Part shown: piece after piece, positions 46,419 to 53,402 of the stretch
Numbering within the stretch: position 1 is the first letter of the stretch
Layout of the letters: each line of letters opens with the position of its first letter
NCBI RefSeq assembly: GCF_003853415.1
Contig: NZ_QTPP01000011.1
Location: forward strand, 1-64,000
Reading direction: 5' to 3'
Source: Burkholderia sp. Bp9142
Lineage (GTDB): Bacteria; Pseudomonadota; Gammaproteobacteria; Burkholderiales; Burkholderiaceae
Length of the DNA: 64,000 nucleotides
Translations under genes and position numbers: made by a program
The notes under the pieces: generated by a model
Database searches by the model: none
What the model was told of the DNA's origin: nothing
Seen by the model: the letters and a program-made list of their open reading frames with translations, nothing else

Positions 46419-46496
46419 TTCGTATCGATCTTCGCGTGGCTTCGCCGCGATCAGCCATGCCCGACAAATCAGGCTGGCCCCGGCGAAAACGTCAGA

Positions 46497-46511
46497 TGAT
46501 ACAATATATCA
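46497..46511. promoter_or_regulatory. near-perfect palindrome upstream of the TonB operon
   Basis: TGATACAATATATCA is a 15-bp near-palindrome (one mismatched pair) about 80 bp upstream of the receptor ATG, in an AT-rich patch within otherwise GC-rich DNA. The form suits a Fur-family (Fur or Zur) operator, but it does not match the classic Fur box closely. Confidence 0.5.
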
Positions 46512-46629
46512 CTTGAGTCGTCGGGATTTTGTCAGGTTGCGCGCGGGATGGCGGCGGTGCTGCCCGATGCACTCCGCGCGCGGCCCGATCGCGGGTAGCA
46601 ACGCGCGGGCACCTCGGCGCCGCCGTCGC

Positions 46630-47007
46630 TCACCCGCCGACCTTGAACGCCGGAAGCTGCTGGGCCAGCCGCGCGCCCATTTCCGCGCCGAGCGCCTGCA
46701 GCGCATTGAACGGCCGGATCATCACCTCGAATTCGACGATCCGTCCGTCGACGTCGAAGGGGATCATGTCGATCCCCTTCAGCCGCTTGTCCCCGAGCGT
46801 CGCGCTGAATTCCAGCACGACGCTCGTGCCGTCGTCGGCGGCGAACTGGCGATGGTATTCGACGTTCTCCAGGATCGTGAGTACCGTGCGCAGCGCCAGC
46901 AGCAGCGCGGGCGCCGGTCCGTACGGCTTGAACGCCATCGGCGAGCGGAACACGGCGTCCGGATGGACGATCGTGTCGAGCTCGCCCAGATCCTTGCGCG
47001 CGATCAT
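46630..47007 (-). CDS. SnoaL-like/NTF2-fold protein, N-terminus probably truncated
   Basis: 125 aa beginning MIARKDLGELDTIVHPDAVF. The sequence fits the SnoaL-like polyketide-cyclase/isomerase family (FRSPMAFKPY, VVLEFSATLG, KGIDMIPFDVDGRIVEFEVMIRP). Relatives usually have about 20 more residues forming the first helix, ending in RW..MIxRKD. Upstream in the same frame a TGA lies six codons before this ATG, so that part is missing. The break lies next to the 47101 gene and may mark an island border. Confidence 0.7.
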   Translation of the reverse strand: MIARKDLGELDTIVHPDAVFRSPMAFKPYGPAPALLLALRTVLTILENVEYHRQFAADDGTSVVLEFSATLGDKRLKGIDMIPFDVDGRIVEFEVMIRPFNALQALGAEMGARLAQQLPAFKVGG

Positions 47008-47100
47008 CGTGTGCCACCCAATTCATGCAACAACGCCATTCACGCGTGTGGCGCGCTCACGTCCTACTCGGTGCAGGCTCAATTCATCCAGGAGAAATCG

Positions 47101-47763
47101 ATGACGACGATTCACACTTCGGGCGGCGAATTCGAGTTCGCCGTGTATGCCCCTTACAACTCGAGCCCAGGCGAACCCGTTGGCGGGCGCATCAACGTGG
47201 GCGTCGATACGGCACTCTGGTTCCGCGCGGACCTGGACAGCGACAACGTGCGGCTGGTCCAACTGATCCGGCCGCAGGGACAATGGATCAACGAGCGCGA
47301 ACGGGCACGCGCGGCGAACGGCTGGTCGCTCGATTCCAACAGTCTGTCGCCCTGGTACGGCACCAATGATCTGGGCGTGCCCCGGCCAATCCGCGATCTG
47401 ACGCCGAACATCACGCCGCAGTTGCGTGACTGGATCAAGCAGAACGGCATCCAGACCTTGTCAGGCGCAGGCTCGAGGCGCGGCAAGGGCTACCAGCGGG
47501 CGTGGATCGTCGATACGCCCCGGCACATGGCAGCGCGCGTCGGCGAACTGGTGCAGGTCCGGCTCGTGACGATCGCGGTGGATGTGCAGCACAGCGCCTA
47601 TCTGGGCGGCGTGGCGTGGGGCTTCAATCTGTCGGAGCCGGGCGTGGTCACCGTGGCGCCAGCGAAGCTCGCATTCAAGGTGAATCCGGCGGGAGATTAT
47701 CTGCAGGCGCTCGACAACTGGAACCAGCAGGCCGGCAACACGCCACTCGTGCTGCCAGCCTGA
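47101..47763 (+). CDS. unknown protein, 220 aa, accessory island
   Basis: Starts MTTIHTSGGEFEFAVYAPYN at 47101, with AGGAG 6-7 nt upstream. There is no signal peptide or membrane helix. The protein looks beta-rich, with regular alternation of hydrophobic residues and the blocks QRAWIVDTPRHMAARVGELV and VAWGFNLSEPG. I do not recognise a family. It is the only plus-strand gene at the left border of the island and is bracketed by a truncated gene and a gene fragment. Export, structural or toxin roles are all possible. Confidence 0.7.
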   Translation: MTTIHTSGGEFEFAVYAPYNSSPGEPVGGRINVGVDTALWFRADLDSDNVRLVQLIRPQGQWINERERARAANGWSLDSNSLSPWYGTNDLGVPRPIRDLTPNITPQLRDWIKQNGIQTLSGAGSRRGKGYQRAWIVDTPRHMAARVGELVQVRLVTIAVDVQHSAYLGGVAWGFNLSEPGVVTVAPAKLAFKVNPAGDYLQALDNWNQQAGNTPLVLPA

Positions 47764-47777
47764 GCGAGACACCACGA

Positions 47778-48026
47778 TTCGAGCGCGATCGCGGCAAGCC
47801 CAACGTGCTAATCGCCGTGCTGTCGGTCGATGCCGACGGGCTGAGGCCGGCGGCGGGCGGCCGGGCTCTGGCCGATGCGCTGCCGCGGGTGAGCCATAAG
47901 GTGCTGCGAGCCTGCGGCCATCCGTTGATGCTGGAGCGTCCGCGGGAAGTGGAGCGGGTGCTACTCACGCTGCTCGCCGAGCCTGGCTCGATGTCCTCGC
48001 GATACCGGGATTCGCGAAAACGATGA
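47778..48026 (+). pseudogene. alpha/beta hydrolase C-terminal fragment
   Basis: The frame ending at the TGA at 48024 reads PNVLIAVLSVDADGLRPAAG and then LADALPRVSHKVLRACGHPL, MLERPREVERVLLTLLAE. This is the usual ending of an alpha/beta hydrolase: the catalytic His in CGHPLMLERP and the last helix. The rest of the gene (nucleophile Ser and Asp) is absent. It is best read as the tail of a gene cut by recombination. Confidence 0.65.
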
Positions 48027-48308
48027 GGGCAATACGCGCCGCGAGCGCCTGAGAGCGCCAGTGGGCCTCGCGCAAACGTAACGCAAGCATTGCCGTAGCA
48101 CCCAGTCCTGGCACCTGTCACATGACGGACCACTGCAATCGGCCGCGCCGAACTGGCACGAGGGTCATTCCGTCTCAGTGGGGGCACCGACGGTTTCCAC
48201 ACAGCCTCGGTCGGAAACAGCCGCTACGCAGCATCAACGACGATCACGCAAATGGTATGAGCCGGTGCCCCTTCGCGTGGCGGGCGCCGCTTCACCGTAC
48301 CGCGCCTG
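48027..48308. other. intergenic, no gene seen
   Basis: 282 bp with no supported frame. A weak inverted repeat GTTTCC/GGAAAC occurs near 48190-48218. It probably holds the 3' region of the minus-strand gene at 48309. Confidence 0.4.
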
Positions 48309-48755
48309 CTACACGTCGGTCCACGCGCCGGCGCCCTGCTGATACTGGATCACGCCACTGTTGAACCGCACCCGCAGATTGCCGTCCGGCAACTGCACCC
48401 AGGTCGTCATATCGAGGCTCTGCATCAGTCCGACAAAGAAATCCCGCAGCTGCTGCGACTGGCTGGCCTGCCAGACGTCGATGCGCCCGAGGCATGCACG
48501 CAGGTTGCCGCTCGGCTGCATGATCGTGCCGACCTGTCCGGCCACGTTCGACGCCGGATCGTAGATCGGCGTACCGTCGCCGCTGACGATCGACAGATGG
48601 ATCCCGCGCACTGACGCAGGCTGGCCCGGTGTCTGCTCGACGAGCGCGATGCAGCTCGTCATCGCGCCGAAATTGATTTCCGTCGCATCTCCCCAGATGC
48701 ACTCGCCAACTGCCAGCGGCGCGGGACCCTGTACGTTCTGAATGATGTAGGGCAT
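48309..48755 (-). CDS. unknown 148-aa protein with CheD/CNF-like Cys-His arrangement
   Basis: Starts MPYIIQNVQGPAPLAVGECI at 48755, with TGAGGAA 6 nt upstream; the frame extends to 48992 but without support. There is no signal peptide. The segment GAMTSCIALVEQTPG then RGIHLSIVSG places a Cys in a T/G-S-C turn and a His 18 residues later. CheD and CNF/BLF1-type glutamine deamidases use such a Cys-His pair with similar spacing. The link is a motif-level inference. It lies on the same strand as the R-body genes, 373 bp downstream of the 203-aa gene. Confidence 0.6.
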   Translation of the reverse strand: MPYIIQNVQGPAPLAVGECIWGDATEINFGAMTSCIALVEQTPGQPASVRGIHLSIVSGDGTPIYDPASNVAGQVGTIMQPSGNLRACLGRIDVWQASQSQQLRDFFVGLMQSLDMTTWVQLPDGNLRVRFNSGVIQYQQGAGAWTDV

Positions 48756-49128
48756 GAGTTCCTCACATGACTCGATGGGACTACCGGTAGCAGGGCCGCG
48801 ACGTGTTCGGGAAAACGGACGTGCGTCGGTCCCGCCGCTCACACATCCCGCATCAGGCCTGGCGGCCCTGCGGGTCGTGTCGATTGATTCTTTGTCGCTG
48901 TGCACGCAAAAATCAATCGACCTGCGTTCACGGGCATGATTGCCCGGGACGTTCGGCATCGACGCGACAATGGACCCACCTGTCGGTGGCACCGTTATTT
49001 CTCCGCTCGTGCCCGAGAATCGGCGAGTTGGAAATCCGCACGTCGCTCACCTTCGCCTCGCGTCCCCAAGGACTTCCGTCGCCACCGGACGTGCAGCGGC
49101 GATGCGCCGCGGCGCCCGCGGGCGTGCA
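48756..49128. other. intergenic region with hairpin, no gene
   Basis: 373 bp between two minus-strand genes. The only strong feature is the hairpin at 48879-48921. No frame here has family-like sequence. Confidence 0.5.
48879..48921. repeat. hairpin with 11-bp perfect arms
   Basis: GTCGATTGATT (48879-48889) pairs with AATCAATCGAC (48911-48921). Four more pairs, TTTG/CAAA, follow past a one-base bulge and close a 12-nt loop. It lies 124-166 bp upstream of the start at 48755. Without a following T-run on either strand it looks more like an operator or an mRNA structure than a terminator. Confidence 0.6.
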
Positions 49129-49740
49129 CTACGCGCCCTTCTTGTCCAGCAGCGCCTGGTACTTCTGCAGGCTCTCGTCGATCTTGTCGAGCGCGACGCT
49201 CGCGGCCTCCCCTTCGATCGCTTCCGCGGCGCCCGCGACGATCGCCGCAGTCGCGACGAACAGGTCCGTCAACAGCAGGCCCATCGCATCCATCGCCATC
49301 CCGGGCACGTTCTCGTCGATGGTCTTCTGCGCCAGATCCTTCATCAGCACGCTCTTGCCCGCGATCGCCAGCGACGTCGACGCCTCGAAGTAGTTGGCCG
49401 CCGCCTGCGCGACCATGCCGCCCGCCTGCGTGATCAACATGTTCGGACCGACGGCGATCTGCGTCGTCGCGTAGGACGCCGCTTCCGCGTTGATCGCCTG
49501 CACGGTCTGCAGCGCGGAGCCGCCGCGCCCGGCCGCATCCGCGATCTGGTTCGGCGCCTTCAGCGCATCGGTGAGTCTGCGCAGCCGGTTGACCGGCCAC
49601 GCGCGCGCGCCGACCTTCGGCGCTGCGGCGGCCGGCGCGACATCGGCCGGCGTCGCGGCTTCGGCTGCAGCGTCTTCGACATCGCGCGGCGTCTGCGGCG
49701 CGTCGTCGCCGCGCCCGCCCAACATGCCTTTCATGTTCAT
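49129..49740 (-). CDS. R-body locus associated protein, 203 aa
   Basis: Starts MNMKGMLGGRGDDAPQTPRD. The first 45 residues are Ala/Pro-rich and disordered-looking. The rest is helical and resembles the amphipathic helices of RebB proteins in character: VQAINAEAASYATTQIAVGPN, then MLITQAGGMVAQAAANYFEA. I do not recognise a named domain. It follows the first RebB gene by 29 bp, so it is probably co-transcribed and may be an accessory or minor structural component of the R-body. Confidence 0.7.
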   Translation of the reverse strand: MNMKGMLGGRGDDAPQTPRDVEDAAAEAATPADVAPAAAAPKVGARAWPVNRLRRLTDALKAPNQIADAAGRGGSALQTVQAINAEAASYATTQIAVGPNMLITQAGGMVAQAAANYFEASTSLAIAGKSVLMKDLAQKTIDENVPGMAMDAMGLLLTDLFVATAAIVAGAAEAIEGEAASVALDKIDESLQKYQALLDKKGA

Positions 49741-49769
49741 GGTTCAGGTATCCCGAGAGTCATCGCGTC

Positions 49770-50075
49770 CTAATGCGTGGAACCCGTCTGCGGCCCACCC
49801 GTCGCGGCATGCGGCACGCCGCCCGATGCGCCGCCGGACGTGCCCTTCGGTGATGCTTCGACGGACAGGATCATCGCCACCGCCTTCGACACGACGGCGT
49901 TCGAAATCTGGTTCAGCGCCGCCTGCTGCTGCGTCATGTTCTGTGCCGAGATGCCGACGGCCTGGCTGAACATCTGATAAAGCATGCCCAGCGCCTGTGC
50001 CGGCGATCCCGCCACGACGTTGACATTGGTCTGCGTCAACGCGTCGGTAACCTGCTCATTGACTTTGTCTGCCAC
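49770..50075 (-). CDS. rebB: RebB-family R-body structural protein 1
   Basis: 101 aa from a GTG start at 50075, chosen for the AGGAGG at 50085-50080. The family core is plain: VTDALTQTNVNVVAGSPAQA, LGMLYQMFSQAVGISAQNMT, then QQQAALNQISNAVVSKAVA. The C-terminus is a Gly/Ser/Thr-rich tail. RebB proteins polymerise into the coiled ribbon of refractile bodies, which unroll under acid or other triggers. It lies 106 bp downstream of the sigma-factor gene on the same strand. Confidence 0.88.
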   Translation of the reverse strand: MADKVNEQVTDALTQTNVNVVAGSPAQALGMLYQMFSQAVGISAQNMTQQQAALNQISNAVVSKAVAMILSVEASPKGTSGGASGGVPHAATGGPQTGSTH

Positions 50076-50181
50076 GAGGCCTCCTCGGATCTCGGCTCCG
50101 GCATGCGATTGAAGGAACGGGCGGGCCATCGACGCCGCGTATGCCGTTAGGAACGCTGCGTCCCTGCGTTCGTGAACTCGC

Positions 50182-50739
50182 TCAAGCGAGTTCCGCGCGC
50201 AACTTCTTGCGCAGCAGCTCGACGCGCTTTCTGGCAAGCGGTTCGTTGATCCCGAGCATCGCCGCGATATGCGGATAGGGCTGGTCCTCCTCGAACTTCA
50301 GCGTGAATAGCACCTGCTGCTGCGGCGGAAGCATGGACAGCGCCTGTTCGAGACGCAGCAACTGCTGCCGCAGCAGTAGCTGCTGCTCCACCGACGGTGC
50401 ATGGCCAGCCAGCTCGGCGGTGTGATCGTCGTCCCAGTTCGAGTCGAATTCGAGCATGCCGTTTTCGCGCTGACGGTGGCGCGCGCCAGAGAGGAACGCG
50501 TGGTTCAGCGCCAGAAAGAGAAAGCCGGCCAGGTTCCGAACGCGCTCGGGCGAACGCTGCAGGTAAATGTGAACCTTGAGTGCGGTATCCGAAAGCAGTT
50601 CGTCAGCACGGTGAATATCACCCTTGCACAAGAGGCGCGCCCGCCGTCGCAACTTCCCCTGCATTTCACGCCACGTGTGATCGAGCTGCTGCGCCTGTGA
50701 CGCTGCCGGCGAGGCAGCATGCTGGTTCGAGGTTGTCAT
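50182..50739 (-). CDS. sigma-70 family RNA polymerase sigma factor of the R-body locus
   Basis: 185 aa starting MTTSNQHAASPAASQAQQLD; AGGAGGGC lies upstream. Region 2 spans about residues 25-90 (RADELLSDTALKVHIYL, FLFLALNHAFLSGARHR) and region 4 about 125-183 (LSMLPPQQQVLFTLKFEEDQ with helix-turn-helix PYPHIAAMLGINEPLARKRV). This is the two-domain ECF-like layout. It is divergent from the Crp/Fnr gene and upstream of RebB 1. It probably directs transcription of the R-body genes, as sigma factors accompany many reb loci. Confidence 0.87.
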   Translation of the reverse strand: MTTSNQHAASPAASQAQQLDHTWREMQGKLRRRARLLCKGDIHRADELLSDTALKVHIYLQRSPERVRNLAGFLFLALNHAFLSGARHRQRENGMLEFDSNWDDDHTAELAGHAPSVEQQLLLRQQLLRLEQALSMLPPQQQVLFTLKFEEDQPYPHIAAMLGINEPLARKRVELLRKKLRAELA

Positions 50740-50796
50740 CCCGTGCCCTCCTTTTTTATGGAAAGCACAGAATCGATTTGATCCTGAGAATGACGC

Positions 50797-50812
50797 TGTT
50801 ACCCGCGTAACA
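50797..50812. promoter_or_regulatory. perfect palindrome TGTTAC-CCGC-GTAACA
   Basis: A 16-bp inverted repeat with 6-bp arms, placed over the predicted transcription start of the sigma-factor gene, 58 bp before its ATG. Position suggests a repressor operator. The binding protein is unknown. Confidence 0.5.
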
Positions 50813-50845
50813 CCATTATCAAGATAATCGTTTTGGTCAATTTTC

Positions 50846-50859
50846 TTGATTATTATGAA
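50846..50859. promoter_or_regulatory. FNR/Anr-like box TTGAT-TATT-ATGAA
   Basis: One mismatch from TTGATN4ATCAA. Its centre lies about 44-46 bp upstream of the predicted sigma-factor start, close to the -41.5 position of class II activation. The Crp/Fnr protein encoded at 51146 is the obvious candidate to bind it. Confidence 0.4.
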
Positions 50860-51145
50860 CGGAAATTATTGACTCCCGGGCGCAGCCCGTTCCGTCGTGT
50901 CAGGCGCTCCGTCGGGCGTAAATAACGGCATTTCCATGAAAAAAGAACGACTGCCGCCGCGATGAGTTCGCGCGCCCTCACGCCGCTATCCATATCGGTC
51001 GACCGAGCGTCCTTGCCGTCGAAGTGGCGTCACATCTGGACTGCTCGCCGATTATTTCGCTCTCTTCATTATTTTTTTCACGCAGTGCCAGAGGCAGCGT
51101 TTTCCGCTAGGTGGCCGCATCGTCAAACAACCTCGCACCGAAAAC

Positions 51146-51820
51146 ATGCCTGCCCTTGCTAACGCCCGAACGCTGCGCAACATACCGATACTCACGGATC
51201 TCCCGGAAAGCCTGCTCGCTCACATCGAGCGGCATGTCACGCACTGGCCCGAACTCGGCAACCGCATGTTGTTCTTCAAGGGCGATCCGGAAGATTTCGT
51301 CGCCTTCGTGCACCGTGGCCGCGTCTACAAGACACTGCACGAACCCGGCGGACGCGAAATCATTCTCGGCCACTCGATGCCGGGCGAACTGATCGGCGAA
51401 AGCACGCTACTTCGCGCACACCGGCGCAGCTTCACCGCTCAGTTGAGCCCCGACTGCCGCATTTCGCTGCTGCATCGCCAGTACTTCGCACCGCTGCGGG
51501 CCAACGCGGATTTCATGGAGCGCATCTACGAGCAACTGTGCCTGCACATCCATCAGCTCAGCGACTTCGCCGAGTCGGCGTGCCTGTACCGTCTCGAAGC
51601 AAGGCTCGCGCGCCATCTGCTGAACCGCATGCAAGGGAACGATCTCGAGGTGCCGCTGCCGGAGAGTCAGAGCATCCTGGCCGCGATGCTCAACGTCAGC
51701 CGTCCGCGACTGAACGGCACCCTGCAGAAGATGCAGCGCGACGGGCTGATCCGGCTTCACGAACACGGCGTGACGATCGAGCAACCGGAGCGGCTCCGGT
51801 ACATCGCCGACGCAAATTGA
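51146..51820 (+). CDS. Crp/Fnr family transcriptional regulator
   Basis: 224 aa. A cyclic-nucleotide-binding-like domain (about 20-125; EIILGHSMPGELIGESTLL) is joined by the long dimer helix to a winged helix-turn-helix (LAAMLNVSRPRLNGTLQKMQ, about 180-200). No N-terminal cysteine cluster is present, so it is not an oxygen-sensing Fe-S FNR. It is divergent from the sigma-factor gene and convergent with RebB 2, and probably regulates the R-body genes. Confidence 0.88.
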   Translation: MPALANARTLRNIPILTDLPESLLAHIERHVTHWPELGNRMLFFKGDPEDFVAFVHRGRVYKTLHEPGGREIILGHSMPGELIGESTLLRAHRRSFTAQLSPDCRISLLHRQYFAPLRANADFMERIYEQLCLHIHQLSDFAESACLYRLEARLARHLLNRMQGNDLEVPLPESQSILAAMLNVSRPRLNGTLQKMQRDGLIRLHEHGVTIEQPERLRYIADAN

Positions 51821-51899
51821 TGCCTCGGCACGCACGTGTGTCGTGCGGCGCCGCAGCGCCGGGAGGTTGCGCGCCGGGTTGCGCGGCGCGCGGTGAAGG

Positions 51900-52223
51900 T
51901 CAGCCGCGCCAGTGGCCGATGGCGTTCATCAACTGCGCGACGGCAGCCAGTTGCGACACAAAGCTGTCGTTCGCCGATCGCGCCGCGGTGGCCACCGCCA
52001 CCGGCGAGCCGGCATAGAGCTGCATGATGCCGACGGTCGTGGCGGCGAGGTTGGATGCCGCCTGATTCGCCTGCATCTGCACCGCGTTGTGAAGCAGGAT
52101 CGCGGACGCATGGCTGTTCGACTGCATGAGTGTGCCCAGGGCCACGGAGGGCGCTTCACCCACCACCTTGACGTTGGCTTGCGTGACCGCATCGGCAATC
52201 GCGGCGGAGGCCTGTTCCGGCAT
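51900..52223 (-). CDS. rebB: RebB-family R-body structural protein 2
   Basis: 107 aa starting MPEQASAAIADAVTQANVKV. The family pattern IADAVTQANVKVVGEAPSVA, LGTLMQSNSHASAILLHNAV, QMQANQAASNLAATTVGIMQ is complete. It has no cysteines, unlike proteins 3 and 4, and ends in a longer variable helix. It is the last of a run of three reb genes read leftwards from 53321, after spacers of about 200 bp. Confidence 0.9.
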   Translation of the reverse strand: MPEQASAAIADAVTQANVKVVGEAPSVALGTLMQSNSHASAILLHNAVQMQANQAASNLAATTVGIMQLYAGSPVAVATAARSANDSFVSQLAAVAQLMNAIGHWRG

Positions 52224-52426
52224 GTCGTTACTCCTGTTTTGCTCGCCGCCGCGACGCAGTCGGCGCGGTCACGGCGAAAGCATGAGTGGGTCGGTCGGCG
52301 AAGCGCGCCGCGCGACCGGCGATGCGACGCGGGCGCCCGCCGTCGCGGGTGTCGGCACGACATCGGGCGCCGAGCGGCCGCCACCGTGACCGGGGCCGCC
52401 GCCCGGCGCCGACGCCGGGTTACGCG

Positions 52427-52795
52427 TCAGGCGAGCGCCTTGCCGATCGCGAGCACGTCAGCCAGCACGGAGAGCACGCCGTTCGAGCCGATTTCCGTGG
52501 CGGCCGCGCCCGCGCTTGCCGGTCCGAGCGTGTAGAGCTGCATCGTCCCCACGTTCGTCGAGGTCGGCAGCTGCACCGCGGACTGCGACTGCTGCTGCAC
52601 GGCGTTCTCGAACAACACGCTGAGCGAATGGCTCTGGGCCTGGTACAGCGAGCCCGTCGCCATCGCGGGCGCTTCGCCCACCACCTTGACGTTGGTCTGC
52701 GTGACCGCGTCCGTGATCGCGGCATTGACCGCGCAGGTCTTGCAGTCGCAGGGGTCCTTCGAATCGTCGGCGGTCGCATTTGCGTCGTTTGCCAT
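52427..52795 (-). CDS. rebB: RebB-family R-body structural protein 3
   Basis: 122 aa from the ATG at 52795 (AGGAGA 6 nt upstream); the frame continues to 52879 without support. A short N-terminal leader with the cluster CDCKTC (about residues 20-25) precedes the RebB core ITDAVTQTNVKVVGEAPAMA. The rest, up to LADVLAIGKALA, is nearly identical to protein 4, so the two are tandem duplicates. Confidence 0.9.
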   Translation of the reverse strand: MANDANATADDSKDPCDCKTCAVNAAITDAVTQTNVKVVGEAPAMATGSLYQAQSHSLSVLFENAVQQQSQSAVQLPTSTNVGTMQLYTLGPASAGAAATEIGSNGVLSVLADVLAIGKALA

Positions 52796-52985
52796 CGTAT
52801 TTCTCCTGATTTGCGAACGGGCGCCGCATCGAATCGGCTCGGCCCGTTCTGTCGGTTGCTCCGGAACGCCGCGCGGCACCGCTGCTCAGGTACCGGCGGC
52901 CGTGCTGCGGATCCGCGGCGCGGCGGGCGTATTGGCGGCTCGTGCCGCTTGCGCCGCCGCTCGACCACGGCATTGCGACGGCGCC

Positions 52986-53321
52986 TTAGGTGCCCTTCAC
53001 CGCCTTCCCGATCGCGATCACGTCGGCCAGCAGCGCGATGATCCCGTTCGCGCCGATTTCCGTGGCGGCCGCGCCCGCGCTTTCCGGCCCGATCGTGTAG
53101 AGCTGCATCGTCCCCACGTTCGTCGACGTCTGCGACTGGATCGCGGCCTGCGACTGCTGCTGCACCGCGTTCTCGAACAGGATGCTGAGCGAATGGCTCT
53201 GGGCCTGGTACAGCGAGCCCATCGCCATTGCCGGCGCTTCGGCGACCACCTTGACGTTGACCTGCGTGACCGCATCGGTAATCGCGGGATTGACCTGGCA
53301 CACCTGACACGAATGAGTCAT
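52986..53321 (-). CDS. rebB: RebB-family R-body structural protein 4
   Basis: 111 aa starting MTHSCQVCQVNPAITDAVTQ, with AAGGAG upstream. The RebB core (VNVKVVAEAPAMAMGSLYQA, LSILFENAVQQQSQAAIQ) is intact, and a CxxC pair lies at residues 5-8. It shares most positions with protein 3. Proteins 3 and 4 together probably supply the main ribbon subunits, similar to the small RebA/RebB pair of Caedibacter. Confidence 0.9.
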   Translation of the reverse strand: MTHSCQVCQVNPAITDAVTQVNVKVVAEAPAMAMGSLYQAQSHSLSILFENAVQQQSQAAIQSQTSTNVGTMQLYTIGPESAGAAATEIGANGIIALLADVIAIGKAVKGT

Positions 53322-53402
53322 TTGCTGCTCCTTGGTTCACGTAGTTGAGAGGTCGCACATCGGGGCCGGCCGTTTTTCGCGTTCAGCCGCATGACCCGCG
53401 TG

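Larger units (their letters stand above)
50740..51145. promoter_or_regulatory. AT-rich divergent control region of the R-body locus
   Basis: About 400 bp with no gene. The part 50790-50960 is much richer in A+T than the surroundings. Minus-strand promoter candidates are TTGACC (50840-50835) with TAATGG or GATAAT near 50813-50820. Upstream of these is an FNR-like box, and over the likely start is a perfect palindrome; both are listed separately. Confidence 0.55.

Noticed and set aside
46497..46511. Assignment of the palindrome as a classic Fur box.
   Set aside because: It matches too few positions of the 19-bp Fur consensus. It is kept only as a candidate operator of unknown regulator.
45802..47763. 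Long plus-strand frame antisense to the TonB receptor and running into the 220-aa gene.
   Set aside because: Only the part from 47101 has a ribosome-binding site and protein-like composition; the rest mirrors the receptor and SnoaL genes.
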